Assembly: GCA_001298545.1 (NCBI GenBank)
Contig: LJCX01000032.1
Span: 124,001-188,000, forward strand
DNA: 64,000 bases
Direction of reading: 5' to 3'
Source of the DNA: Actinobacteria bacterium OV320
GTDB taxonomy: Bacteria > Actinomycetota > Actinomycetes > Streptomycetales > Streptomycetaceae
The first letter of the stretch is position 1. Each line of letters starts with the position of its first letter. A model generated the notes under the pieces. It searched no databases. It worked only from the letters and a program-made list of their open reading frames with translations, and was not told where the DNA came from. The position numbers and the translations under genes were made by a program. Shown here in pieces: positions 43,077 to 51,734 of the stretch.

Positions 43077-43679
43077 TTGAACGATGGCATCACGTGGCTG
43101 GCCGACGCCTGGCGCGGAGACGCCCCCATCCTGTTCGTCACCTTTGCACGTGGCATTAGCCCACGCGACCTCGTTGTCCGGCTTGGCGCCCGGCCCGGAG
43201 AAGTGCTCGACCCGATCACCTTCGCTGAAGCCGAGCGGCTGACGTTCAACGACCGCGAATCAGCCCGCGTAGCCCGCTTTGGTGAATGCGCGGGCTGGTC
43301 ATATGCGGTGGAGCAGGGCTGGCCCTCCAAGGCTTGGTGGGCTCACGCCGACGTCTCCGCAGGCGGGGTCGAAGTCTTGCACCTGACCCCGAAGCCGGAC
43401 GATCCGCCCAGGGAGTGCTGGTACTACCGGGACGGACAAACGGTCGGTCGCTTCGACATCGGCGACACCCCAGAGGGGGGCATGGCGTTCCTGCTCCCGG
43501 CGTTCGAAGAAGCCGGACTCCTCGATGATGAGGTGAGCGAGGAGTTCGACTCGTTGAGTGCGACCTTGACTGCCTTGCAGCAGCACTTCGGGCTGTCGCT
43601 GCCGCGCCGGGAAATCCTGGATAATCGGCTGCCCGCAGTGGTGACAGCGGCCGTGCCGCCAGAAAACCTGGGGGACTAA
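43077..43679 (+). CDS. DUF6461-like protein, possible immunity protein
   Basis: 200 residues from TTG 43077; AGGAG lies eight bases upstream and decides this start. GITWLADAWRGDAPILFVTF, RLGARPGEVLDPITFAEAER, FGECAGWSYAVEQGW and the later VGRFDIGDTPEGG follow the pattern of the DUF6461 family, frequent in Streptomyces. These are compact acidic proteins often found beside toxin genes. Its position after the NucA/NucB nuclease suggests it protects against that nuclease; that is an inference from context. Confidence 0.7.
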   Translation: MNDGITWLADAWRGDAPILFVTFARGISPRDLVVRLGARPGEVLDPITFAEAERLTFNDRESARVARFGECAGWSYAVEQGWPSKAWWAHADVSAGGVEVLHLTPKPDDPPRECWYYRDGQTVGRFDIGDTPEGGMAFLLPAFEEAGLLDDEVSEEFDSLSATLTALQQHFGLSLPRREILDNRLPAVVTAAVPPENLGD

Positions 43680-44128
43680 CGAGCAGGCCAAACGCTGAAT
43701 GACGTGCACCGGCCGGTGCGGCTACCGGTGGGCACGGGTGCGGGGCACGCCGCGTGGGCCAACAGTAGGCGCTCGTCGCGCATCGTCTCCAGAGTGTCGG
43801 CGGTGTCCGCATGGCCGGGGTCCGGGATGACGTTCACCGTGAATCGGATGATGCTGCGGGCAATGCCCAACGCCGCCGTGGTGGGGAAGCCCCGCGCCCA
43901 TTCCCGCAGTGCGGACACCAGTACGTATCCGATCTCGTCCAGTGCAGAGACCACCCGAACGCCGTCGACGGCGGTGTGGTCGATCGACAGGCCGGGCCGG
44001 GCTGCTCCGTGGGGGCGACCTGAACGGGTCTCGGCCCGTTCCAAGAGCTTTCATGACGGCCCGCGAGCCACCTGGCCACAAGTACATGGCAGCGACGGGG
44101 TGTCCCGTCTTCCTCAGAGGCGCCAGGC
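43680..44128. other. Region without a supported gene
   Basis: A minus-strand frame (43676-44044) reads SIDHTAVDGVRVVSALDEIG and YVLVSALREWARGFPTTAAL. It could be a real small protein or a fragment, but I do not recognise it and it overlaps the end of the DUF6461 gene. Nothing else is visible. Confidence 0.3.
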
Positions 44129-44548
44129 TCAGGCCGACCCGGTCGAGCCCGGGCCCGTACCGGCGGGCCCGCCCACGACCGAAAGCAGGTCCACGACGAA
44201 GATCAGCGTCGAGCCCGCCGGGATCAAGGGAGACGGCGATTGCCTGCCGTATCCGAGACGCGGGGGAACGATGATCTCGCGTCGGCCGCCGACCTTCATT
44301 CCCCTCACACCCCGGTCCCAGCCTTTGATGGCCCTGCCACCGCCCACGGCGAACTTGAACGGCCGGTCCTCCTCCCAGGAAGAGTCGAACTCTCTACCGG
44401 ACGCGAACGTGACACCCACATAGTGAACCCGGACGACCCGGCCCGGCTGTGCCTCGGCTCCATCCCCGACCACGAGGTCCCGGATCGTCAGCTCGGTGGG
44501 CGCGGCACCCTCCGGAACCTCGATTCTGGGCTTCGTCAGTTCGCTCAT
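44129..44548 (-). CDS. FKBP-type peptidyl-prolyl cis-trans isomerase
   Basis: 139 residues from ATG 44548. Complete FKBP fold: IRDLVVGDGAEAQPGRVVRV, HYVGVTFASGREFDSSWEED, PFKFAVGGGRAIKGWDRGVR, GMKVGGRREIIVPPRLGYG, then IPAGSTLIFVVDLLSV. FKBPs of this short cytoplasmic kind (about 125 residues) speed proline isomerisation and bind macrolides such as FK506. It stands alone between fragments. Confidence 0.95.
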   Translation of the reverse strand: MSELTKPRIEVPEGAAPTELTIRDLVVGDGAEAQPGRVVRVHYVGVTFASGREFDSSWEEDRPFKFAVGGGRAIKGWDRGVRGMKVGGRREIIVPPRLGYGRQSPSPLIPAGSTLIFVVDLLSVVGGPAGTGPGSTGSA

Positions 44549-45391
44549 CACGGTCCCATCGCTCGCCACCGGAATCCCTCGCACGGGCCGGCCGGACACA
44601 TGGACCCTCCATGCGGCAGACGATCACGCTACCGGCAATGGCCACACGCCACCCCCGAGTGATGCTGACCAAGCCCTACTGTCATGGGCCGGGGTGTGGC
44701 TCGGCGTCTCGATCCGCTTGTGCCTTGTCCCGGCAGCACAGATCTCTCTTGGAGAGCTCGCTGCATGAAGGTGCTAGACGGTCCTGAATCCAGGTCCGAC
44801 ACTGCACAACATCCGTGGTTCGCAGGGAGGATGCGCCGCCTGGCACCCCGCACTCAAGGAAGCAGCCGACCAGCTCGCCGGCAACCCCGTCGGCGGCTGC
44901 AGCGAACACCGGGCACCCTACTTCGCCTGGCACCGCAATAAGATCGTCCAGTAGGGCCTCTTTGCTTCTACTGAACAGGGACCTCGATGTACTCCTTGAC
45001 GAGGCAAGGCCAACGGCATCCAGGCAGTCGATCACGCCTGGGCCCATTCCAGGGTGTTGCCTGCTTGACTTCCTCCTCAGCGAGTCGGAGGGCCGGAATT
45101 TCCATGTACCTGGATATCGACTGCGGCTCACAGTCCCGCGCTCTCGACGGGACGGGGATGGAATCGCACGGACAGGTTGGCGGCGCCCGGACGAGGCGAG
45201 CGGGCGGCCGTATTCGCCCTGAGGAGGATCCCGAGGATCACAAGTGGGGCGGCCCGCTTCACGTGGCATCCAGCACGCCAGTCGGTGCGGGTTCTTTTGT
45301 GCCTGGGAAGTCCTCGGCTTCCCAGGCGCCCTCCCAGGTCGGCTCGCCGAGTACGGGGGATGCAGCCGTGACGTACAAGGGCCAGACCCGG
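44549..45391. other. Region without a recognised gene
   Basis: A plus-strand stretch at about 44832-44955 reads AAWHPALKEAADQLAGNPVG then GCSEHRAPYFAWHRNKIVQ and a stop, perhaps a gene tail, but I cannot name it. A minus-strand frame ending at 45259 continues the reading frame of the broken tap copy beyond the IS21 insertion. Otherwise nothing is visible. Confidence 0.35.
45386..45391. repeat. IS21 target-site duplication, left copy
   Basis: ACCCGG directly before the IS21 left end at 45392 is repeated as ACCCGG at 47615-47620 directly after the right end at 47614. A 6-bp duplication lies within the 4-8 bp range of IS21 elements. Confidence 0.8.
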
Positions 45392-45483
45392 TGTCGGCGA
45401 CGGCTGAAAAGTGGACCAGGGGCGGCGCTTGAAAGTTGACCCCCTCCAGGGGTCTGGCTCGTTGAGTCAGGCCGGGAGGAGTG

Positions 45484-46734
45484 GTGATCAGCGTGGAGGA
45501 CTGGGCGGAGATCCGCCGGCTTCACCGGGCCGAGCAGATGCCGGTGCGGGCGATCGCGAGGAAGCTGGGGATCGCCAGGAACACCGTCCGCAGAGCGATC
45601 GCGGACGACGCGCCGCCGAAGTACCAGCGGGCACCGAAGGGCTCGATCGTGGACGCGGTCGAACCGCAGATCCGTGAACTGCTCGAGCAGTGGCCGGAGA
45701 TGCCGGCGACGGTGATCGCCGAGCGGATCGGCTGGAACCGCGGTCTGACCGTGCTCAAGGAACGGGTCCGCGACCTGCGGCCGGCCTATCGGCCTGCGGA
45801 TCCGGCCTCGCGGACGGTCTATGAGCCGGGCGAGATCGGCCAGTGCGACCTGTGGTTCCCGCCCGCCGACATCCCGCTCGGCTTCGGCCAGGTCGGACGG
45901 CCGCCGGTGCTGGTCATGGTCGCGGGCTACTCGCGGTGGATCACCGCGCGGATGCTGCCCTCCAGGTCGGCGGCCGACCTGATCGCCGGGCACTGGCGGC
46001 TGCTGACCGAGCTGGGCGCCGTCCCCCGGGTGCTGGTCTGGGACAACGAGGGAGCCGTCGGCTCCTGGCGGTCCGGCGGACCCCAACTCACAGACGAGTT
46101 CGCTGCGTTCGCCGGTCTGCTCGGCATCAAGTTCCTGCTCTGCAAGCCACGGGATCCCGAGTCCAAGGGCCTGGTCGAGCGGGCCAACGGCTATCTCGAG
46201 ACGTCGTTCCTGCCCGGCCGGGTGTTCACCTCGCCGGCGGACTTCAACATTCAGCTCGCCGACTGGCTGACCAGGGCGAACCGGCGCATCCACCGCACTT
46301 TGCAGGCCCGCCCGGCAGACCGGCTGGAAGCGGACCGCTCCCGGATGCTGGCCCTGCCGCCGATTGCCCCGCCGGGCTGGTGGAAGGCATCTCTGCGACT
46401 GCCCCGGGACCACTACGTCCGCCTGGACACCTGCGACTACTCGGTGCATCCGCTGGCCGTCGGCCGCCGCATCGAGGTCGCCGCCGACCTGGACCAGGTC
46501 CTGGTGACCTGCGACGGCGTCGAGGTCGCCCGCCATGCCCGCAGCTGGGCCCGCCACCAGACCATCACCGACCCGGACCACGCGGCCGCCGCCGCGGCCG
46601 CCCGCAAGACGGCCGCCGGCACGAAACCGGCGCCGATGGACGTGACGGAGGTCGAGGAACGGTCGCTGGACACCTACGACCGGATCTTCGGCGTCATCGA
46701 CGGCGGGCTGAGCACGGATGAAGGGGCAGCGTGA
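45484..46734 (+). CDS. istA: IS21 transposase IstA
   Basis: 416 residues from GTG 45484, with GGGAGGA upstream. The N-terminal helix-turn-helix (WAEIRRLHRAEQMPVRAIAR, KLGIARNTVRRAI) is followed by the DDE integrase core: first Asp in IGQCDLWFPPADIPLG, second in PRVLVWDNEGAVG and Glu in RDPESKGLVERANGYLE. The C-terminal beta domain carries YSVHPLAVGRRIEV. The stop overlaps the istB start. Confidence 0.95.
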   Translation: MISVEDWAEIRRLHRAEQMPVRAIARKLGIARNTVRRAIADDAPPKYQRAPKGSIVDAVEPQIRELLEQWPEMPATVIAERIGWNRGLTVLKERVRDLRPAYRPADPASRTVYEPGEIGQCDLWFPPADIPLGFGQVGRPPVLVMVAGYSRWITARMLPSRSAADLIAGHWRLLTELGAVPRVLVWDNEGAVGSWRSGGPQLTDEFAAFAGLLGIKFLLCKPRDPESKGLVERANGYLETSFLPGRVFTSPADFNIQLADWLTRANRRIHRTLQARPADRLEADRSRMLALPPIAPPGWWKASLRLPRDHYVRLDTCDYSVHPLAVGRRIEVAADLDQVLVTCDGVEVARHARSWARHQTITDPDHAAAAAAARKTAAGTKPAPMDVTEVEERSLDTYDRIFGVIDGGLSTDEGAA

Positions 46735-47540
46735 TGAGCACGAAGAACGGCACGAACCAGGCCAGGACCAGCCGCGACGTCGGCTCCGAACTGATCTATC
46801 TGACCAAGGCGTTGAAGGCCCCTGCCCTGCGGGACGCGGCAGCCCGGCTCGCCGAGCGGGCCCGCGACGAGGGCTGGAGTCACGAGGAGTATCTGGCCGC
46901 CTGCCTGCAGAGGGAGGTCGCCGCCCGCGACTCCCACGGCGCCGAGGGACGCATCCGGGCGGCTCGCTTTCCCTCTCGCAAGTCGCTGGAGGACTTCGAC
47001 TTCGATCACCAGCGGTCCGTGAAACGCGAGGTCATTGCTCATCTGGGGACGTTGGACTTCGTCGTCGGGAAGGAGAATGTGATCTTCCTGGGGCCGCCCG
47101 GCACCGGCAAGACCCACCTCGCCACCGGCCTGGGCATCAGGGCCTGCCAGGCCGGCCACCGGGTCGCCTTCGGCACCGCCGCCCAGTGGGTCACCCGTCT
47201 CGCCGAGGCCCATCAAGCAGGTCGTCTGAGCGACGAGTTGACCCGGCTGGGACGAATTCCGCTGATCGTGGTCGACGAAGTGGGTTACATCCCTTTCGAG
47301 CCCGAGGCCGCGAACCTGTTCTTCCAGTTCATCTCGGGCCGCTACGAACGCGCCTCGGTGATCGTGACCAGCAACAAGCCCTTCGGGCGCTGGGGCGAGG
47401 TCTTCGGCGACGACACCGTCGCCGCCGCGATGATCGACCGACTCGTCCATCATGCCGAGGTCATCTCGCTGAAGGGCGACAGCTATCGCATGCGCGGCCG
47501 CGACCTCGGACGGGTTCCCGCCGCCAACACCGGGGAATGA
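46734..47540 (+). CDS. istB: IS21 helper ATPase IstB
   Basis: 268 residues from ATG 46734, overlapping the IstA stop as TGATG. Walker A is FLGPPGTGKTHLATGLGIRA and Walker B is PLIVVDEVGYIPFEP, with sensor-1 VIVTSNKPFGRWGEVFGDD. This DnaC-like AAA+ protein regulates target choice and activates IstA. It is complete. Confidence 0.95.
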   Translation: MSTKNGTNQARTSRDVGSELIYLTKALKAPALRDAAARLAERARDEGWSHEEYLAACLQREVAARDSHGAEGRIRAARFPSRKSLEDFDFDHQRSVKREVIAHLGTLDFVVGKENVIFLGPPGTGKTHLATGLGIRACQAGHRVAFGTAAQWVTRLAEAHQAGRLSDELTRLGRIPLIVVDEVGYIPFEPEAANLFFQFISGRYERASVIVTSNKPFGRWGEVFGDDTVAAAMIDRLVHHAEVISLKGDSYRMRGRDLGRVPAANTGE

Positions 47541-47614
47541 CCAACATCAACTGACGCAGCGGGGGGTCACTTTTCACCCGCCGGAATCGGCTCACATTTC
47601 AAGCGCCGCCGACA

Positions 47615-47957
47615 ACCCGGGCGGCTTCCGCCACCGCGGACGCAGCCGGCGCGCCAGACGGCGCGGGTGCCGACGCGGCAAAAGAGGCTGCCGGGGCTGC
47701 ACCGGGGGCGGGGTACTTCGCCCACCCGTTGAGCAGCCGCTGGTAGGTGTCCAGGCGCGGCGACTTCGGCTCGCTCCGGCCGTTCTCCCAGTTCTTCGCC
47801 GACTGGATCGTCGTCTTCAGCGCGGCGGCGAGGCGGGCCTGGGTGATGCCGGCGGCCTCACGCAGTCGGGCACGCTCCGCCGGAGGCGGGGCAGGTGCGG
47901 CTCCTCGTTCAACAGAGCATCCACGGACGCGAACAGCTCTTCCTCAGATGGCATGCC
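47615..47957 (-). pseudogene. Second tap copy, N-terminal fragment cut by IS21
   Basis: From ATG 47957 the reverse strand reads MPSEEELFASVDALLNEEPH, and after one frame change near codon 22 ARLREAAGITQARLAAALKT, then AKNWENGRSEPKSPRLDTY and an Ala/Pro-rich linker ending at the IS21 boundary. This matches residues 1 to about 110 of Tap at 26062. The body of Tap is missing beyond the element: the frame continues on the far side for about 42 codons (VWPLYVTAASPVLGEP) without Tap similarity. No tpg follows. Confidence 0.88.
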
Positions 47958-48141
47958 CCGCACCTCGGACTCGAGAGCTGACTGAACGTGGGAGCGCCTG
48001 GAGCGTCAGCGGTGAGCTCCTGCGTCATGCTGAGAGTGGAAATGGATCACTGTTCTACCCGGCCTGTCCAGGGCCCCTGCAGACCTCGGAGCGCAGAGGG
48101 TCCACAGCTGGATCCTGCCCATGGCTTGCCCGCCGTGAGAG

Positions 48142-48717
48142 CTACGAGCCTTCCACTGCCTGCCAGTCGGGCAGGACATCACCCCATGGGTGTCCCGGCG
48201 GCAAGCCGACGCGCGGATCGTCCACCCACGCTCTCCAGGCTTGCGGCAGCCGAACCGGGCACTGCGACGTCGGCTGCTCCAGCAGGTCCCACGCGTCGCG
48301 GTAGCCCTCCCACGTTGACGCGTACACGCGGGCCTGATCGAAGCCGGTGTTCCTCTTACCGGGCGGGACACCCGGCTCGGTCAGCCAGGCCTGGTGCTCC
48401 ATCCACGCCGCAGCCCACACATGGTCGCGCGGGACGACGTACGACGCTGGCGCCTGCCCAGGCATCGGGTCCAGAGCGACGAAAACGAACCACTCGCGGT
48501 CGCTCAGGGACGGCAGCTGAGTCTTGGTCCCGCAGCGCCAGTTCGGCCGCGGCATAGGGCTTGCCGCCTTGACCTGTACCTCGATCATGCGCCGGGTGCC
48601 ATCGGCGCGGACTGCGAGAATATCGGTGCGCTCCAGCCCGTCGCGAGTGAGCGCGGCACCCCATCCGGCGCTTGCGAGCACCGAGCAGACCCAGTGTTCG
48701 CCGGCGCTCTTGGTCAT
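48142..48717 (-). CDS. PD-(D/E)XK nuclease-like protein
   Basis: 191 residues from ATG 48717; GTG 48729 is four codons upstream. The N-terminus shows a restriction-endonuclease-like pattern: Glu in SAGEHWVCSVLASAGWGAAL, Asp in LERTDILAV and E-x-K-like MIEVQVKAA, i.e. D-x(n)-E-V-Q-V-K. The rest (WFVFVALDPMPGQAPASYVV, PRDHVWAAAWMEHQAWLTEP) matches small DUF4365-type proteins. It could be a nuclease of a defence system; no partner genes are beside it. Confidence 0.7.
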   Translation of the reverse strand: MTKSAGEHWVCSVLASAGWGAALTRDGLERTDILAVRADGTRRMIEVQVKAASPMPRPNWRCGTKTQLPSLSDREWFVFVALDPMPGQAPASYVVPRDHVWAAAWMEHQAWLTEPGVPPGKRNTGFDQARVYASTWEGYRDAWDLLEQPTSQCPVRLPQAWRAWVDDPRVGLPPGHPWGDVLPDWQAVEGS

Positions 48718-48729
48718 CTTCGTGTCCAC

Positions 48730-49220
48730 GACAGAGAGTATGCGCGACGCGATGGCCACGATGCGGAGCCGAGGCGGGCGACCAGCGCCGTGAGCCGGCC
48801 GACCGCAGTGGCCGCGGCCCAGGGCACTTCGTGCGCGGGGAGCGCCGCGATCGAGGAGATCTCCGCGGTGCCCCGGGCGTCCCCGAGGTCCACCAGCGCC
48901 CGGGCGGCCCGCAGCCGGTCGAACGGGTCGCGCCGCTCGTTGCGGACCACCGCGAACAATTCCCGAGTGGCCGCCCGTAGTACCCGCCATGGTGGAGGCC
49001 GTCACCGTGCTGTCGGCAGTCGCGGAGGATCGCCATCAGCCGGGTTTCACCGCCCGACGGTACCGACCAACGGTCGCGCTGGAGCTCCTCGAGGGAGCGA
49101 GGCGAGTCACCGACCGATCGTCCCATGTCAGATCTCAAACACGGACTGAGGTTGTCCTTTAACCCGCTGCGTGCAGTGGTCCGAGGCCGGAGTGTCGGTG
49201 ACCGGTGATACCTGTAGGGC
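48730..49220. other. Region with a doubtful HEAT-like fragment
   Basis: On the minus strand at about 48793-48960 a frame reads DPFDRLRAARALVDLGDARG, TAEISSIAALPAHEVPWAAA and TAVGRLTALVARLG, resembling a HEAT-type helical repeat pair. It has no clear start or end and further frames upstream are disjointed. I regard it as decayed sequence. Confidence 0.35.
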
Positions 49221-49811
49221 GTGGAAGATGCTATTACGGGTGCGATAGCCATCCTGCGTGAGGCCTTTCCGGCAGGGGTCCGTCACAGCCCTTTGGGCAG
49301 GGAAGAGCTTCGGGTGTGGGAGCGACGGCACGGGGTGGTGTTGCCTGAGCCGTATCGCACTTTCGTGACCAAGATCGCGAACGGTACATGCGATGGTCCG
49401 CCGGACGAGGGTGGTCTACTGCCCTTGGGAGACAAGCCGGACAGCTGGGCCGTCTGGGAAGCGGACTGCTGGATGAGCCCGGAGCCGTTCGATGGTGCCG
49501 CAGTACGCGTGCCCCGCCGGCCCTTCCCTCTTGAGGAGGAGTGGCAGTGCGAGTACGACTACTACGACCACACCTGCCACTCGTCTCTGTTGCACCAGAC
49601 TTACCAGCACGGCTCAGTGCTGCTGGGCAGCGACAGACCCGGTGAGTACTGGACGCTGGTGGTGGCTGGGCCGCAACGCGGTCGGGTGTGGTGGCTCAGG
49701 AATGGCTGCGCCGCACCCTATGCTGATCGCCCGTCCGATCAGTCGGGGGGCGATTTCCTGCACTGGGTGAGGGACTGGCATATCGGACAGGGCTGGTGGC
49801 GGGCCGAGTAG
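49221..49811 (+). CDS. SMI1/KNR4 (SUKH) family protein
   Basis: 196 residues from GTG 49221. The start pattern of SUKH-1 is clear: GREELRVWERRHGVVLPEPY, RTFVTKIANGTCDGPPDEGG, LLPLGD. Later parts hold EYWTLVVAGPQRGRVWWLRN and GDFLHWVRDW, the usual SUKH end. SUKH proteins are widespread immunity proteins for nuclease toxins. The adjacent gene at 49836 is unrecognised and split by an IS, so a toxin partner cannot be identified. Confidence 0.86.
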   Translation: MEDAITGAIAILREAFPAGVRHSPLGREELRVWERRHGVVLPEPYRTFVTKIANGTCDGPPDEGGLLPLGDKPDSWAVWEADCWMSPEPFDGAAVRVPRRPFPLEEEWQCEYDYYDHTCHSSLLHQTYQHGSVLLGSDRPGEYWTLVVAGPQRGRVWWLRNGCAAPYADRPSDQSGGDFLHWVRDWHIGQGWWRAE

Positions 49812-50190
49812 CGCCTCCACATCCAGGTCGCGGACTTGGGCGATCTCGTTGCGGCTCGTGCCTTTCGCGTGGAGGCGGCGGACCTCGCCGTAGTCCTCTG
49901 TGTGACGGCGCTGGCTGTGGCGGAGGCCATTCCGGATCCTGCAAGGCAACTGGCCTTCATCGTCGGCGGTCTCTCCGTCCTCTCGCCAGACCTGCGAAGC
50001 GAGGTCGAGCGGTTCGCAGGCACCGTCCAGAATCCTGACGCGTTGCAGGTGCCCGTCGTCGACTACGGGGCTGTCCACCGAAGACGCCCGTGGGTCCTGG
50101 TTGTTTGGCCGGGCAACCTCAGGTGTGTGCTGGCGTCCCGGAAAGGTGATGACGTCGAATTGCCCGTGCCCGCAGGGCGGGTGGCTCTAG

Positions 50191-51103
50191 GGTCCGTCTT
50201 CAAACGGATCTTGCCCAGAGTAGGAATGACGCGAGCGTGACCGCCGCTTCGTAGGAGGTGGCGGTCTTTTCGTATCGGGTGGCGATGCCGCGGAACCCCT
50301 TGAGCCGGTTGAAGCAGCGCTCAACGACGTTGCGTTGGCGATAGATCTGCCGGTCGAACGCCGGTGGTCGCCCCCCGCGGCGGCCGCGGTTGTGCCGGTG
50401 TCGCTGCTGGTCGGTCTTCTCCGGGATGGTGTGCCCGATGCCGCGTTTGCGCAGGTAGGCGCGGAAGCCGCGGGAGCTGTAGGCCTTGTCGGCAATGACC
50501 TGGTCAGGCCTGCGGCGGGGGCGCCCCCGGCCAGTGCGAGGGACGCGGATGCGCTCCAGAAGAGGTCGCGCGCAGATGCTGTCGTGACGTTGCCCTGGCG
50601 TCACCAGGACTGCGAGCGGGCGCCCCTTGCCGTCGCAGGCGAGGTGGATCTTGGTCGTCAGGCCTCCTCGGGATCGGCCGAGGGCGTGATCGTCCGGTTC
50701 GTCCGGCCGCTGGCGCCCCCTTTTCGGCCGGTGGCGGCGGCGTGCTGGTGGGCGCGGACGATGGTGGAGTCGATCTGGACGAGCCAGTCGATGTCGCCGG
50801 CCGCGTCCGCTTGGGCCTGGATCTGCTGGAGGGCTCGGGTGAACACGCCGTCCAGGGCGTAGCGGCGGAAGCGGGTGTAGACCGTCTGCCATGGCCCGTA
50901 GCGTTCCGGCAGGTCACGCCAGGAGATCCCGGTCCTGATCTTGTAAACCATCCCGTTGATGACCTGCCGGTCCGACACCCGAGGCCGGCCCGTCGCAGCC
51001 CGCGGTATCAGCGGAGCGAGTAACTCCCACTCCTGATCAGTGAGTTCATGGCGACGTATCACCCCACCATGATCCACCACACGATGATCTTTGAAGACGG
51101 ACC
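50191..51103 (-). mobile_element. IS5-family element inserted at CTAG
   Basis: GGTCCGTCTTCAAA at 50191 and its reverse complement ending at 51103 are perfect terminal repeats. CTAG flanks both sides (50187-50190 and 51104-51107), the typical YTAR-type target duplication of IS5 elements. It is 913 bp long. The transposase is encoded in two overlapping frames. Confidence 0.88.
50200..51062 (-). CDS. IS5 family transposase made by programmed -1 frameshift
   Basis: orfA (51062-50658, GTG start) reads VIRRHELTDQEWELLAPLIP, GMVYKIRTGISWRDLPERYG and IDWLVQIDSTIVRAHQHAAA with the first catalytic Asp. orfB (to 50200) carries HALGRSRGGLTTKIHLACDG, VTPGQRHDSICARPLLERIR, VIADKAYSSRGFRAYLRKRG with the second Asp, and QRNVVERCFNRLKGFRGIA with Glu. 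A slippery CGAAAAGGGGG (complement at 50716-50726) lies in the overlap and would join the two, as in the IS427 group. All three catalytic residues are kept, so it is probably functional. Confidence 0.85.
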
Positions 51104-51276
51104 CTAGAAGCGATCTCTGGCCTCGCCCCGGTATTGCCTCGGGGGTCAAACCTCGATGCGCCGTTGCCACCAGGGCAGGTGTTGTGGAGCGAACGGATCG
51201 TTGACAGTGCGCTTTAGAACGCGTGTGTCGATCGGCGCCAACGCAGCTTGCAACTCCCTTCGAGCACGGGGACGGA

Positions 51277-51293
51277 GGTTGCAAGTTGCAACC
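51277..51293. promoter_or_regulatory. TTGCAA palindrome
   Basis: GGTTGCAAGTTGCAACC is a perfect dyad with 8-bp arms; another TTGCAAC occurs 30 bp upstream at 51248. It could be an operator. It lies between the split gene and the helicase fragment, and no regulator gene is adjacent, so its role is open. Confidence 0.4.
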
Positions 51294-51371
51294 TCGAGTA
51301 GCGTGCGGATGTGTCCAGTGGGGACGTCGGAGTATCCGTATCGCCACTCTTCTGCGTTGCGGGGGCGACCG

Positions 51372-51734
51372 CCCGAGCGGTGTCGCGCCCTTCCGGTGTT
51401 CGTAGGGCACCCGAGCGTTCCCGACCCGTTCGACGTAGCACTGCAGCGCCGCGTAGCCGCGTGCCCAGTCCTGGCGTTCGGTGTCGATCACGTTGAACGA
51501 CACCCACTCCGCGACCATCACCGGATCCCTGGGGGCGGCAAAACGGAGCAGCAACCGTGATTCCTCCTCGCCGTCCTCAGGCGCTGCGCCGATGTTCACG
51601 GACGGCTGTGCGACGTCTTTCTGCGGCTCCTGCGGGATCGCGAGCAATTCGACGGCCTCTTCATCGTGAGCCCGCAAACCTTCCAATACCTTCACCAATG
51701 GCCGGTACGACGCGGAGGTGAACATGTCCTCCGG
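51372..51734 (-). pseudogene. Helicase-associated-domain (telomeric-type helicase) fragment
   Basis: The reverse strand reads PEDMFTSASYRPLVKVLEGL, RAHDEEAVELLAIPQEPQKD, LLLRFAAPRDPVMVAEWVSF, NVIDTERQDWARGYAALQCY and VPYEHRKGATPLG. This is the junction between the second helicase domain and the first helicase-associated repeat of the large DEAD/DEAH helicases common in Streptomyces, some of them telomere-linked. Motor motifs and the remaining repeats are absent on either side. Confidence 0.75.

Larger units (their letters stand above)
45392..47614 (+). mobile_element. Complete IS21-family element
   Basis: 2223 bp. The left end is TGTCGGCGACGGCTGAAAAG and the right end, reversed, is TGTCGGCGGCGCTTGAAATG. 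Both ends carry repeated internal motifs with GCTTGAAA and TGAAAAGTG, as IS21 elements do. It carries istA and istB and is flanked by a 6-bp duplication. Intact genes and ends mean it may still be active. It was inserted into an already frame-damaged tap copy. Confidence 0.92.
49836..51216 (+). pseudogene. Unrecognised gene split by an IS5-family element
   Basis: The upstream part (49836-50190) reads LAVVLCVTALAVAEAIPDPA, GGLSVLSPDLRSEVERFAGT, then RRPWVLVVWPGNLRCVLASR and VPAGRVAL. When the element 50191-51103 and one CTAG copy are removed, the frame continues as EAISGLAPVLPRGSNLDAPL, PPGQVLWSERIVDSAL to a stop at 51214-51216. That continuity across the insertion argues for a real gene. I do not recognise the family. 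The first third is less certain, since the other strand there has an HTH-like frame (GEVRRLHAKGTSRNEIAQ). Confidence 0.55.

Noticed and set aside
45259..46581. Long minus-strand open frame of 440 codons opposite istA
   Set aside because: It is a shadow of istA in high-GC DNA. Only its last part beyond the IS21 left end is of interest, as the continuation of the broken tap frame.
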